Below are positions 1-7,781 of a DNA stretch of 64,000 bases, piece by piece. Numbering within the stretch: the first letter of the stretch is position 1; every line of letters begins with the position of its first letter. The notes beneath the pieces are model-generated. The model worked only from the letters and a program-made list of their open reading frames with translations. It was not told the origin of the DNA and did no database searches. Position numbers and translations under genes: made by a program. The stretch is from Natronococcus pandeyae. Lineage in GTDB: Archaea > Halobacteriota > Halobacteria > Halobacteriales > Natrialbaceae. The stretch covers positions 186,001 to 250,000 of the forward strand of contig NZ_PHNJ01000004.1 in the NCBI RefSeq assembly GCF_008122205.1. The letters are read 5' to 3'.

Positions 1-242
1 TGACTTTCGCTCGTCGCCTCGGAGCGCAGTACGACATATAGGAAGTTAGAGTATTACTCCGGTTGCTACCTATAGAGCCAAGTGGGCTCGCCGTTCGGAA
101 CTGCCCGATATGGTGGCGAAAACTCGTCTTCTTCCACCTGGCGGACGAACTGAGAGAGCGTCCCGCAGCCTGAGTACACAGTCACGAAAAATAATATATC
201 ATAAGAAAAGTATTTATCTATACCGTGAATGTATTCGACTAG
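1..242. other. AT-rich upstream region, no gene seen
   Basis: No convincing coding sequence is visible. The last 60 bases are AT-rich and contain a TATA-like TTTATCTA at 213-220, placed 23-30 bases before the ATG at 243, as expected for a haloarchaeal leaderless gene. Confidence 0.5.
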
Positions 243-404
243 ATGAAATATCCATACGGGGCGTGCCAGGGCTGTGGTGAGCGACTCTTTGGACACGTCG
301 ACGGCGGGTACGTGTGCCACAACTGCGAAACGCGGTATCACTCCGAACCGGTTAGCGATAGTTTCTCGAGCGGGCAGGAACTCGAATTACCCCCACAGGC
401 GTAA
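243..404 (+). CDS. Small zinc-ribbon-like protein (53 aa)
   Basis: This 53-residue protein has two CxxC knuckles, Cys8/Cys11 and Cys25/Cys28, separated by a short glycine-rich turn. That is the usual layout of a single zinc ribbon. The C-terminal 20 residues are polar and probably disordered. The ATG at 243 is supported by a TATA-like box at 213-220, which fits a leaderless transcript. It lies immediately upstream of the tRNA-Leu gene and outside the integrated element. Haloarchaea carry many such small zinc-finger proteins, mostly of unknown function; some have been linked to regulation, but nothing here shows a target. The family is not assigned. Confidence 0.65.
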   Translation: MKYPYGACQGCGERLFGHVDGGYVCHNCETRYHSEPVSDSFSSGQELELPPQA

Positions 405-452
405 GCCAAACCGTAGACTATTCATACGGTTCTCTCGAACGATCACATGCGT

Positions 453-535
453 GCGAGGGTAGCCAAGCGGCCAACGGCGGCGGACTCAAGATCCGCTCTC
501 GTAGGAGTTCGTGGGTTCGATTCCCTCCCCTCGCA
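453..535 (+). tRNA. tRNA-Leu(CAA)
   Basis: An 83-nt class II tRNA folds cleanly. The acceptor stem pairs GCGAGGG with CCCTCGC, followed by discriminator A. The anticodon stem GCGGA/TCCGC encloses loop CTCAAGA, giving anticodon CAA (Leu). A long variable arm follows, then a T arm with loop TTCGATT; the second T-stem pair is U-U. No CCA is encoded and no intron is seen. The 3' part from 516 onward is duplicated at 3115, so this gene is the integration target of the adjacent element. The gene itself is left whole. Confidence 0.95.
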
Positions 536-583
536 CTGGCAATCAGTGCGGCAAGAGAGCACCTCTTGCCCTCGCAAACTTCT
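516..583 (+). repeat. attL: 68-bp direct repeat overlapping tRNA-Leu 3' end
   Basis: Bases 516-583 recur at 3115-3182 with two differences: T/C in the spacer of the first hairpin and C/T near the right end. The repeat covers the last 20 bases of the tRNA-Leu gene and 48 bases downstream. It includes a perfect 8-bp-arm hairpin at 550-570 (GGCAAGAG / CTCTTGCC) and a second imperfect one before it. Copies of a tRNA 3' end at both edges of an integrase-bearing segment are the signature of tyrosine-recombinase integration. Confidence 0.92.
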
Positions 584-725
584 GCGCGCCGATGATCACT
601 GTCCGTGGAGACGTATCCACGACGTCCGCGTCGATTCAATATAATACGCAAACCACTGTACAGCGGCGACTTTGGAAGTGGACTAACGTCCGACTCGGTT
701 GGATGTACTCTCGGAAGGTCCCACC

Positions 726-1010
726 ATGACCGAGTTTGGCTTCCAGCTCATCCCCAAGGCCACTGAAGACTATCTCAACGACAAGCGTCGAGTCATCTAC
801 GAGACCTACCGACGGGACTTCGCAGAGTGGCTGAGCATCTTCGGAAAGAATCCTGATCGAGTAGACGGCTATGCCGAGGACACCGTCAAACGAACCATGT
901 ATTAGATCGGTGTCTTCGAGCGATTCATCTGGGACCGAGAAGGCTTCACGACGATCGTCACCCACGATCACGCCGACGATTGCATAATGCACTTGGCGAA
1001 GAGCGACGAG
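726..1010 (+). pseudogene. 5' remnant of an integrase (SAM-like N-terminal domain), interrupted
   Basis: From ATG 726 the reading frame resembles the N-terminal core-binding (phage-integrase SAM-like) domain of haloarchaeal XerC/D-type recombinases: a run of helices with the YETYRRDFAEWL and DTVKRTMY type signature. A TAG stop at 903-905 interrupts it, but the same frame continues with matching sequence (GVFERFIWDREG, then VTHDHADD) to roughly 1000, where similarity fades. The catalytic domain is missing. It points away from attL and away from the intact recombinase, so the two are not halves of one split gene. It is best read as debris of an earlier integration at the same tRNA. The exact right end is uncertain. 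Confidence 0.65.
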
Positions 1011-1311
1011 TACAGCGGGCGCGGTCTTGGGCTCCGAACCCTACGAATTCCGTTCTGGTGTCGAGTGGAGACCCTAAATCTACCCTGTCTATATTGCGTA
1101 GGGGTAGGAGTCACGCAAACCGATTAAGGTAGAGACGCTGTACCGCCGGTCTGTAGGTGTCTGGGAAGGGGGTGTAAAAAATTCGCCTGTGATATTTGAG
1201 ATAACTCCCCTTCTTTTTCGCCGGAACGTGTTTCCCTCTCTGAAACCTCTGAACAATCGATAGCGAGACGATTCCTCCATCTATTCGAAGCATAGATTCT
1301 TGTTTCTTCAG
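1011..1311. other. No gene seen (inside integrated element)
   Basis: About 300 bases of low-GC sequence lie between the integrase remnant and the cargo gene. No start with a sensible frame or promoter is visible on either strand. It may hold decayed remains of the older integrase. Confidence 0.4.
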
Positions 1312-1318
1312 TTATAAC
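1312..1318 (+). promoter_or_regulatory. TATA box of the cargo gene
   Basis: TTATAAC lies 22-28 bases before the ATG at 1340. This spacing fits a leaderless haloarchaeal transcript and supports that start. Confidence 0.55.
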
Positions 1319-1339
1319 AACTAAACAGACTTTCAGTAT

Positions 1340-2326
1340 ATGGGGACAGAAGAGCAGTCGATAGGCCGACGTCATTTCATGCGTTCTGTAGGCGCAGCAC
1401 CCGTTGCAGCAGTCGGGTCTGCGTCAACCGCCGAAGCCTCTTCCCAGGATTCTATAGCTGAGATCTACTTCGACAGTTTTCGTAAAGTGGACCGAACGGA
1501 CCGCAAGCAGGTTATCGCTGAATGTGCTGACGCACTCTGTGTCGAGGAGAGAGTGTCCGACGAAACGACAGACGAGATCGTTACTGAGGTCGATCGGATA
1601 AACCACCACATCCGGCGAGTCCAATTTGGGATTCGTATTCTTAACGAGCACAACATCACGACTGCAATTACCGAATCTCAGGTTCAGGAAATAGGAAACG
1701 AAGTAGACAGACTAACCAGGTTCACACCGCTCGTCGGGAGCCTCAATAACCTCCAAGCGGGAGCATGCGCAATCGAAGACGATCCGGATTCAGACGACAT
1801 CGAGAGTTTTCTCTATGCCACCTTAGCGTTCGGATTAGAAGTCGCACTCTGGCAATCCACTGCCCCTTATCAGATGGCGTGGAACGGCACGCGATTCGTA
1901 TCGAACCGCACGTTTCTCCGGTATGCCAATCACGGGTGCAACGGCTGTATCGCTCTCGCGATGAGCGAGCTTCATTGGGCACTCCGTGCCGTGCCGTATG
2001 GTTTGGCTTCGGAAGATAGAGTCGAATTCGTCGTTGGTGAACTCGAACATCTCCGGGCTACTGCCAACGACCTCGAGTACGATGTTGAGATTAATATTGA
2101 CCCAGAGACTTTCTACGAATCGGTAGGCGATTTCAATAAATCTACAGAGGTATACAATCGCTCAGCAGAATTTATCAATGGGTCCACAGAACCAGCCAAC
2201 GAATCCGTAGATGCTCCGATGGGGGGAGCCGCAGTCCCGGCACAGAGCAATTCAACCGGCTTCTCGGCAGGATATCTGATTCCTGTAGTATTATTTATAA
2301 TCGTCCTGCTATGGGGGAATTCCTAA
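1340..2326 (+). CDS. Cargo gene: predicted Tat-exported, C-terminally anchored protein (328 aa), unknown function
   Basis: The function is not recognised. The N terminus has a twin arginine (Arg10-Arg11) before a hydrophobic Ala/Val/Gly stretch at about 16-34, like a Tat signal. A helical middle region follows, with Cys200 and Cys203 in an HGCNGC knuckle and acidic segments. Near the C terminus four N-x-S/T sequons sit at Asn266, Asn273, Asn280 and Asn287, exactly seven residues apart, with another at Asn304. They are followed by a hydrophobic segment at about 311-326 ending two residues before the stop. The predicted product is an exported, probably glycosylated stalked protein anchored in the membrane. 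It is the only intact cargo of the element and is convergent with the recombinase. Its codon use is more AT-rich than that of the chromosome. An immunity, exclusion or toxin role is possible but purely speculative. Confidence 0.8.
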   Translation: MGTEEQSIGRRHFMRSVGAAPVAAVGSASTAEASSQDSIAEIYFDSFRKVDRTDRKQVIAECADALCVEERVSDETTDEIVTEVDRINHHIRRVQFGIRILNEHNITTAITESQVQEIGNEVDRLTRFTPLVGSLNNLQAGACAIEDDPDSDDIESFLYATLAFGLEVALWQSTAPYQMAWNGTRFVSNRTFLRYANHGCNGCIALAMSELHWALRAVPYGLASEDRVEFVVGELEHLRATANDLEYDVEINIDPETFYESVGDFNKSTEVYNRSAEFINGSTEPANESVDAPMGGAAVPAQSNSTGFSAGYLIPVVLFIIVLLWGNS

Positions 2327-2356
2327 TACTAAACGACGACAACCTACTGATCGAAT

Positions 2357-3028
2357 TTAATCTGAGTGGGTTTCTTTTAGCGCCTTTGCTGTTGGGCCGC
2401 CAGAGAGCCGAATATACTTTTGCGCAGACTGGATGTTCGACCACCCAAAGAGGGATTGGAGTGCCGGTGCTGGTAATCCACGATATGCGTGCCAGCTCGC
2501 CGCAGTCGCCCTTAGCGAATGTGGATAGCAGCACTCAGACGGGAAACCAGCAGCCTCGAGGACCCGATCGACACGCCGATTGACGGATGCACGCGAGTGT
2601 GGGTATCGGTCACGATCAGCGAAGAATTTCTCTATAACAGACTCGACAAACAGATCGAAGTCGAACGGGACTATTCTCGCCGAATTCTCGCATTTGGGCT
2701 CCCAGCAATTATTGAGCGCTTCTTCGAGTGTTTCGTACGTTCCATTTTCAACAGCGAGTTGTGCTTGGCTCCTACAGTACCCGCAAACCGATCCGTTATT
2801 ACCGTGATCGCACGGATCGAACCGCGGAATGTGGATCTGCTTCGTATTCCAATCAACCCACCCCTCGCGAAGGTGTACGATTTCGCCTGCACGCAGCCCA
2901 AGCCGACCCGCTGCAACGAGAATAAAAAGACACTCGGCGTCGTATGGCTTCTCGAGTTCGTCAGTCGCTTTCACGAGTTGGTCAAACTCGGATTCAGAGA
3001 CGGCGTCTTGGTGGCTGTGTCTGACCAT
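2357..3028 (-). CDS. Compact tyrosine recombinase (integrase, 223 aa) with Cys/His insertion
   Basis: This is the site-specific recombinase expected to integrate and excise the element. The catalytic set is visible: Arg46 (GLRAGE), His170-x-x-Arg173 (PHSLR), Trp196 in the His/Trp position (FGW) and Tyr205 (KYIRL). Between the first Arg and the second block lies an insertion with Cys73, His75, Cys82, Cys85, Cys108 and Cys113, probably zinc-binding. The usual N-terminal SAM-like arm-binding domain is absent, so this is a catalytic-domain-only enzyme (typical integrases exceed 300 residues). I chose ATG 3028 because a TATA-like TTTTAATT lies 23-30 bases upstream; ATGs at 3034 and 3037 and a TTG at 3049 are alternatives. 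It sits next to attR and converges with the cargo gene, with 30 bases between the stops. Confidence 0.88.
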   Translation of the reverse strand: MVRHSHQDAVSESEFDQLVKATDELEKPYDAECLFILVAAGRLGLRAGEIVHLREGWVDWNTKQIHIPRFDPCDHGNNGSVCGYCRSQAQLAVENGTYETLEEALNNCWEPKCENSARIVPFDFDLFVESVIEKFFADRDRYPHSRASVNRRVDRVLEAAGFPSECCYPHSLRATAASWHAYRGLPAPALQSLFGWSNIQSAQKYIRLSGGPTAKALKETHSD

Positions 3029-3050
3029 ACCCATCATGGGCCTCAACAAT

Positions 3051-3058
3051 AATTAAAA
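3051..3058 (-). promoter_or_regulatory. TATA box of the element integrase
   Basis: On the minus strand TTTTAATT lies 23-30 bases before the ATG at 3028, which favours that start over the three upstream candidates. Confidence 0.5.
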
Positions 3059-3114
3059 TGTATCTCTGATAGACCTTCATAAATATAGAAATAAAACTAA
3101 TCTGTCAATATCGA

Positions 3115-3182
3115 TTCGATTCCCTCCCCTCGCACTGGCAACCAGTGCGGCAAGAGAGCACCTCTTGCCCTTGCAAACTTCT
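3115..3182 (+). repeat. attR: duplicated tRNA-Leu 3' end
   Basis: This copy of the attL repeat matches 66 of 68 bases. It contains two adjacent perfect hairpins: GCACTGG/CCAGTGC at 3132-3148 (3-base loop) and GGCAAGAG/CTCTTGCC at 3149-3169 (5-base loop). It holds only the last 20 bases of the tRNA gene, so it is not a tRNA. Confidence 0.92.
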
Positions 3183-3292
3183 CCGAAACGACGACTCTCG
3201 AGCCACGGCGCCGAACTCGTGCGATCGTCGACCTGGACGACGGTCATCACGAAACGTGATACCTTTTCACGCCGGCCCCCTCAGACTGGGCA

Positions 3293-4096
3293 ATGAGTGA
3301 TTCCGACGAGGCCGCTCGCCGAGCCGAGGTCGCCGCTCGTGCGGCCAGAGCGGGCGCAGCGATCGCCGGCGACGCGTTTCGCACGACGCTCGAGGTCGAA
3401 CAGAAAGACGGCAAGACCGACGTCGTCACGCAGGCGGATCGCGACGCCCAGGTGGCCGTGATCGACGTCGTCCGAGAGGAGTTTCCGGACGACCCCATCG
3501 TCGGCGAAGAAGAGGACGAACTGAAGGAGGTCCCGGACTCGGGTCCGGCGTGGATCGTCGATCCGATCGACGGCACGAACAACTTCGTCAGGGGGATCCG
3601 CTCGTTCGGGACCGCCGTCGCGGCGGTCGTCGACGGCGAACCGGTCGGCGCCGCGACGATCTGCCCGGCCCTCTCGGACAGCTACCTGAGCGGTCCCGAC
3701 GGCGTCGTCCGGAACGACGAGCCGATCTCGGTCAGCGACTGCGACGATCCCGAGGCGGCGACCGTCTCGCCGACGATCTGGTGGGACTTCGACCACCGCG
3801 ACCAGTACGCCGCTGCGAACCGAGAGATCGTCACCCGCTTCGGCGACATGCGCCGGTTTGGCTGCGCCCAGCTCGGACTCGCGATGGTCGCCTCGGGAGC
3901 TCTCGAGGGGATCACGACGAACCTGCAGGCGAACCCGTGGGATACCGTCGCCGGCGTCCATCTCGTCCGGGAAGCCGGCGGGCGAGTCACGGATCTCGAG
4001 GGCGACCGCTGGCGCCACGACAGCACCGGACTGGTCGCCTCGAACGGCGAGATCCACGACGAACTGCTCGAGGCCGCTCGCAGGATCGACGCGTAA
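3293..4096 (+). CDS. suhB: Inositol monophosphatase / fructose-1,6-bisphosphatase family protein
   Basis: This 267-residue protein belongs to the lithium-sensitive, Mg-dependent phosphatase family (IMPase/SuhB/archaeal FBPase). The metal-binding motifs are all present: Gly71-Glu-Glu-Glu74, Asp90-Pro-Ile-Asp-Gly-Thr near 90-95, and the C-terminal [17 protein letters not shown] block near 215-231. Archaeal members act on inositol-1-phosphate, fructose-1,6-bisphosphate or related sugar phosphates, and the sequence alone does not settle which. It is a monocistronic-looking cytoplasmic enzyme, and its upstream region carries attR of the integrated element about 110 bases before the start. The start at 3293 gives a normal family length. 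Confidence 0.9.
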   Translation: MSDSDEAARRAEVAARAARAGAAIAGDAFRTTLEVEQKDGKTDVVTQADRDAQVAVIDVVREEFPDDPIVGEEEDELKEVPDSGPAWIVDPIDGTNNFVRGIRSFGTAVAAVVDGEPVGAATICPALSDSYLSGPDGVVRNDEPISVSDCDDPEAATVSPTIWWDFDHRDQYAAANREIVTRFGDMRRFGCAQLGLAMVASGALEGITTNLQANPWDTVAGVHLVREAGGRVTDLEGDRWRHDSTGLVASNGEIHDELLEAARRIDA

Positions 4097-4172
4097 GGAT
4101 CGACGTACAGGGCCGCATTTTCTCGGACTGAAAACCGGAAACGGTAAGCGGTCGCTCCAACGGATATCGGGT

Positions 4173-5300
4173 ATGGACGAGTACATCGAACGGTACGGGG
4201 CCCAGCGAGTCTGGGCCGCAACCGTCGTGACTCTCGCTGTCGGCGTCGCAGCCCTGGCGCTGCTGTTTCCACAGCGGGTGTACGTCGATCTCATCTGGCA
4301 GTACTACTGGGGACCGGTCGTCGCCGACGCCCACGGCTGGAACTGCGTCGCGTGGGCTGGTGGCGCCGAGGTCCCGTGTGGCGACGCACCGGCTGACGCC
4401 GGACCGACCGCCGAACCAGGGTACACGTTCGTCTCCTACGCCGGCTACATCCCGACGCTGCTGTTGTTGTTGATCGGGATCGGGTTCATCATCGAGTGGC
4501 TCGAGATCGAGCGCTACCGCGCCGGCTTTTACGGCCTGTTCCCGTTCATGCTGTTCGGCGGAGCCCTGCGCGTCGTCGAGGACGCGAACGTCGCGGCCTA
4601 CCGCGAAACCGGCGAACTGGCGATCCAGCTCCCGTGGTCGGGCTTCCTCATCAGCCCGCTGATCTACTTCACGGTCTTCCTGATCGCCCTCGCCGCGGTC
4701 GTATCGTCCGTCTGGCTCGACAGAAACGACTACGTCTCGGGATACGAGTATCCGCTGTTCGGCATCGGGACCGCCGCACTGACGATCACGGTCGGCTATC
4801 TCGGCTACCTCGCGTACGCGGAGCCGTACGCGTCGTTCTACGGGAGCCTGCTGGCGACGACGCTCGTCGGCGCGACGATCGCGACCGCGGTCACCTGGTT
4901 CGCGATCGAGAAACTGGCTCCGGAGATCAACAGTGGCACCCGGTTCATGGGGGCCGTCGTCATCTGGGCCCACGCCGTCGACGGGGTCGCGAACGTCATC
5001 GGCCTCGACTGGGCGACCGTCTTCGGTCTCCCGCGTAACCTCGTCCCGAAACATCCGATCAACGCCGCAATCGTCGACTACACCGGCGCGCTTCTCCCCG
5101 AGAGCATCGTCAGCGTTACCGGCGCCGCCTGGCCGTTCCTGTTCGTGAAACTCGGCGCCGCGGTCGTCGTGATCGCGCTCTTCAACGACGAGATATTCGA
5201 CGAGAGCCCCCGGTTCGCCTACCTGCTCATGATCGCCGTCGTCGCCGTCGGCCTCGGACCGGGCACCCGCGACATGCTGCGGGCCACCTTCGGGGTCTGA
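4173..5300 (+). CDS. DUF63 family membrane protein (375 aa)
   Basis: This archaeal polytopic membrane protein has about eight predicted membrane segments, starting at residues 12-34. The long first extracytoplasmic loop carries two cysteines. Conserved-looking features include [20 protein letters not shown] and the polar-helix segment with [11 protein letters not shown], typical of the DUF63 family of euryarchaeal membrane proteins whose function is unknown. The ATG at 4173 is chosen because the frame upstream is a shadow of suhB. It follows suhB by 76 bases on the same strand and is followed by another membrane protein 76 bases downstream. Confidence 0.85.
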   Translation: MDEYIERYGAQRVWAATVVTLAVGVAALALLFPQRVYVDLIWQYYWGPVVADAHGWNCVAWAGGAEVPCGDAPADAGPTAEPGYTFVSYAGYIPTLLLLLIGIGFIIEWLEIERYRAGFYGLFPFMLFGGALRVVEDANVAAYRETGELAIQLPWSGFLISPLIYFTVFLIALAAVVSSVWLDRNDYVSGYEYPLFGIGTAALTITVGYLGYLAYAEPYASFYGSLLATTLVGATIATAVTWFAIEKLAPEINSGTRFMGAVVIWAHAVDGVANVIGLDWATVFGLPRNLVPKHPINAAIVDYTGALLPESIVSVTGAAWPFLFVKLGAAVVVIALFNDEIFDESPRFAYLLMIAVVAVGLGPGTRDMLRATFGV

Positions 5301-5376
5301 ACCGACCGCGCCGCCCCCTCTTCTCCTCGAGCGCAGTCGACGTGTTTTTCCCGTCGGTCGCGGATATCGTTGCTGG

Positions 5377-6060
5377 ATGTCCAGTACGAACTCGCGAACC
5401 GAGAACGACGACCCACCTCTCGAGTGGGACGACCGTCCGTCCGACCCCGACGTCGATCACTTGCTCGAGCACCTCGAGGAACTCGAGGGACTCGTCGACG
5501 ATCCGGCCGAGCGCGAGCAGGTTCAGAAGACGATGCACGTGGCTCGTCGCATCCCTGGCCTGGACGCTGTCGAAAACGGGATCAGAAAGTACACCGCCCG
5601 CGATATGGCGGAAGCGTTCGTGGGAAGCATCCTTCTCGCACTTCCGCTGCTCGTCGAGGACGGCGTCTTCGAGATCGCCGAGCACTTCGTGGCGTTCACC
5701 GTCTCGGGGGTGCCGATCTTTCTGCTCTCGAACATCTTCTTTATCCTTCTGCTTACGACCAGCCTGATTTACTGGACCGATATTCGGAAGGTGGGCGTGA
5801 CGAAACCGCTGTTCGGCTTCGTTCCCCGGCGGTTGGTCGGCGTACTGGGGATCTCGTTTCTCACCGCGGCCGGACTGATGGTCATGTGGGGCCGGATCTT
5901 CGAGGAGGGGCCGACGACCGCGGAGGCGTTCGCGCGAATCACGGTCATCTGGACGGCCGGCGCCTTCGGCGCCGCGCTCGGGGACATTCTGCCGGGTGAA
6001 AGCGAGGGCCACGACGTCACGATCGACAACCTCGACGACATCGTCAGCCCGGATCGGTAG
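5377..6060 (+). CDS. DUF2391 family integral membrane protein (227 aa)
   Basis: A polar, acidic N-terminal region of about 75 residues includes LEHLEELEGLVDD, likely a short helix. Four or so membrane helices follow (about 85-210), with the segment IYWTDIRKVG between two of them. This layout matches the archaeal/bacterial DUF2391 family (putative integral membrane protein), whose role is not established. The C-terminal 20 residues are acidic and soluble. It is transcribed in the same direction as the DUF63 gene before it and the nop5 gene after it. Confidence 0.78.
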   Translation: MSSTNSRTENDDPPLEWDDRPSDPDVDHLLEHLEELEGLVDDPAEREQVQKTMHVARRIPGLDAVENGIRKYTARDMAEAFVGSILLALPLLVEDGVFEIAEHFVAFTVSGVPIFLLSNIFFILLLTTSLIYWTDIRKVGVTKPLFGFVPRRLVGVLGISFLTAAGLMVMWGRIFEEGPTTAEAFARITVIWTAGAFGAALGDILPGESEGHDVTIDNLDDIVSPDR

Positions 6061-6131
6061 CCGACCCGCGCGCCCGCTGGTTCGCCACCGGATCGGGAAC
6101 GACTTACGGCCGCGAGATGCAAGAGCAACGT

Positions 6132-7016
6132 ATGACAGAGGATTCAGCCGCGGACACGGGCTGGTTCGCGGGACTCGAGCCCGACGATCTCAAGGCCGGC
6201 GCTACCGCGATCGCCGAGGGGACGGCTTCGGAGCCGGCGGACTGGCCGAGCCGTGCGCTCGAGGCGGGATTCGCGAGCGACGAGGACGAGTACTACGATC
6301 GGCTTCACGAGGCGACGACGGCCGCGACTCGCGCCGCCGTCGAACGGCGAGAACGGGCCGACGACCGCCAGCTCGTCCACGCGATCCGGGCGATGGACGA
6401 CTGTCATCGGACGGCGAACGAACTCGCCGAGCGGCTGGCCGAGTGGGGCGGCACGATCGATCCCGAGGCGGGAACCGGCGTCGCCTACGCTCGAGAGCTG
6501 GTAACCGAGACCGATCGCGAGGTCGATCACCCTCGCGTCCGCTCGCTGGCCGAGCGCGTCGTCTCGCTCGCCGAGGAGGCCGAGGAACTCCGGGAGTACG
6601 TCGAACGGGAGACGCCGACCGTCGCGCCGAACCTCGCCGCCCTCGCCGGACCGGTGCTCGGGGCCAGACTGATCTCGCTTGCGGGCGGTCTCGAGAACCT
6701 GGCGAAGAAGCCGAGCGGCACGGTCCAGGTGCTGGGCGCCGAAGACGCTCTGTTCGCCCACCTGCGGGGACACGCCCCCTCGCCGAAGCACGGCATCATC
6801 TACACGCACGACGCGGTGCGCGGAACCCACCCCGAGAACCGGGGGTCGGCGGCTCGCGCACTCGCTGGCAAGCTTTCTATCGGGGCTCGCGTCGATCACT
6901 ATTCGGGCGAGCGCAAGCCCGAACTCGAGGCCGAACTGACCGAGCGCATCGAGACGATCCAGTCCCGGACGGTCGACGACGACGCCGACGAGACCGGGGG
7001 TGACGCCGATGAGTGA
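6132..7016 (+). CDS. nop5: NOP5/NOP56-like C/D box RNP core protein
   Basis: NOP5 is the scaffold of archaeal box C/D ribonucleoprotein particles. It binds L7Ae-bound guide RNA through its Nop domain and recruits fibrillarin for 2'-O-methylation of rRNA and tRNA. The 294-residue protein has the coiled-coil region (about 60-160) followed by the Nop domain. The Nop signature is visible in APNLAALAGPVLGARLISLAGG, AKKPSGTVQVLGAEDALFAHL and the SPKHGIIYTH segment (about 160-225). Haloarchaeal NOP5 is shorter and more acidic at the N terminus than in methanogens. ATG 6132 is preferred over ATG 6117. The stop overlaps the fibrillarin gene by 8 bases, so the pair is translationally coupled. Confidence 0.96.
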   Translation: MTEDSAADTGWFAGLEPDDLKAGATAIAEGTASEPADWPSRALEAGFASDEDEYYDRLHEATTAATRAAVERRERADDRQLVHAIRAMDDCHRTANELAERLAEWGGTIDPEAGTGVAYARELVTETDREVDHPRVRSLAERVVSLAEEAEELREYVERETPTVAPNLAALAGPVLGARLISLAGGLENLAKKPSGTVQVLGAEDALFAHLRGHAPSPKHGIIYTHDAVRGTHPENRGSAARALAGKLSIGARVDHYSGERKPELEAELTERIETIQSRTVDDDADETGGDADE

Positions 7017-7653
7017 CCGAGAACTGCCCGCCGGCGTCGAACGCCGCGAGTTCGACGGAACGACCCGCCTCGCGACGCGCGGAGAGTCGGTGTACGGCGA
7101 ACCGACCGAGGGGGAGTGGCGCGCCTGGAACCCCACCCGGTCGAAGCTCGGTGCGATGCTCGACCTCGAGATGGATACCGGACTCGAGGGCGGCGACGAG
7201 GAGACCGTACTCTACCTCGGCGCCGCCAGCGGGACGACGGTGAGCCACGTCGCCGACTTCGCCGGCCCGACCTACGCCGTCGAGTTCGCGGCCCGTCCCG
7301 TGCGGGACCTGCTCGAGGCGGTCGACACCCGACCGCGGCTCTTCCCGCTGCTCAAGGACGCGCGAAAGCCGGAAACCTACGCCCACGTCGTCGAGTCCGA
7401 CGTCGACGTGATCGTCCAGGACGTCGCGACCCGCGGACAGGCCCGCGTCGCCCTCGAGAACCGGCGCTTCCTCGCCGAGGACGGCCGACTCCTGCTCGCC
7501 GTCAAGGCCAGGAGCGAGGACGTGACGCGCGATCCGAACGACGTGTTCGACGACGTTCGCGAGGAGTTGGCGGAGGGGTACGAGTTGCTCGAGACGCAAC
7601 GCCTCGACGAGTACCACACGGACCACCTTGGGATCGTCGCGCGGCCGCGCTAA
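7009..7653 (+). CDS. flpA: Fibrillarin-like rRNA/tRNA 2'-O-methyltransferase
   Basis: FlpA is the S-adenosylmethionine-dependent methyltransferase of the box C/D RNP. The protein has 214 residues. The SAM-binding motif LYLGAASGTTVSHVAD lies near 66-81, followed by YAVEFAARPVRDL, DVIVQDVA and the C-terminal LLLAVKARSED strand, all standard for archaeal fibrillarin. ATG 7009 overlaps the nop5 stop by 8 bases; a GTG at 7000 in the same frame is less likely. It forms a two-gene operon with nop5, as in most archaea. Confidence 0.96.
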   Translation: MSDRELPAGVERREFDGTTRLATRGESVYGEPTEGEWRAWNPTRSKLGAMLDLEMDTGLEGGDEETVLYLGAASGTTVSHVADFAGPTYAVEFAARPVRDLLEAVDTRPRLFPLLKDARKPETYAHVVESDVDVIVQDVATRGQARVALENRRFLAEDGRLLLAVKARSEDVTRDPNDVFDDVREELAEGYELLETQRLDEYHTDHLGIVARPR

Positions 7654-7781
7654 CGACTGTTCATCCGAGGACGTTCGGCTCGTCGCGGTCGTATAAACTA
7701 TGGAGCGAACGTCTTTGGACCAATTACGACGCCGTGGGAATTGCTGTGGCCCTTATTCTGCTGTCGGTTCGAGTGACGAAC

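Larger units (their letters stand above)
516..3182. mobile_element. Minimal integrative element in tRNA-Leu (about 2.6 kb)
   Basis: The segment is bounded by 68-bp direct repeats derived from the tRNA-Leu 3' end. It holds one compact tyrosine recombinase next to attR, transcribed inward. It also holds one cargo gene for a predicted exported membrane-anchored protein, convergent with the recombinase, and the 5' remnant of an unrelated integrase near attL. No replication, capsid or transfer gene is visible, so the element is either non-autonomous or decayed. Its genes look clearly more AT-rich than the flanking chromosome, which fits recent acquisition. Similar tiny tRNA-bound elements with one integrase and one cargo gene are plausible in haloarchaea, but I cannot name a described family for this one. 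Confidence 0.85.

Noticed and set aside
66-341. 91-codon minus frame at the left edge
   Set aside because: It overlaps the zinc-ribbon gene at 243, has no promoter or motif, and the other strand has two clear CxxC knuckles.
516-3182. SSV-type split integrase across attL and attR
   Set aside because: The left fragment reads rightwards and the intact integrase leftwards, so joining the ends would not rebuild one gene, and the right-hand gene has its own start and promoter.
3115-3182. A second tRNA gene at attR
   Set aside because: Only the 3' end of the tRNA is copied; there is no anticodon or acceptor 5' half.
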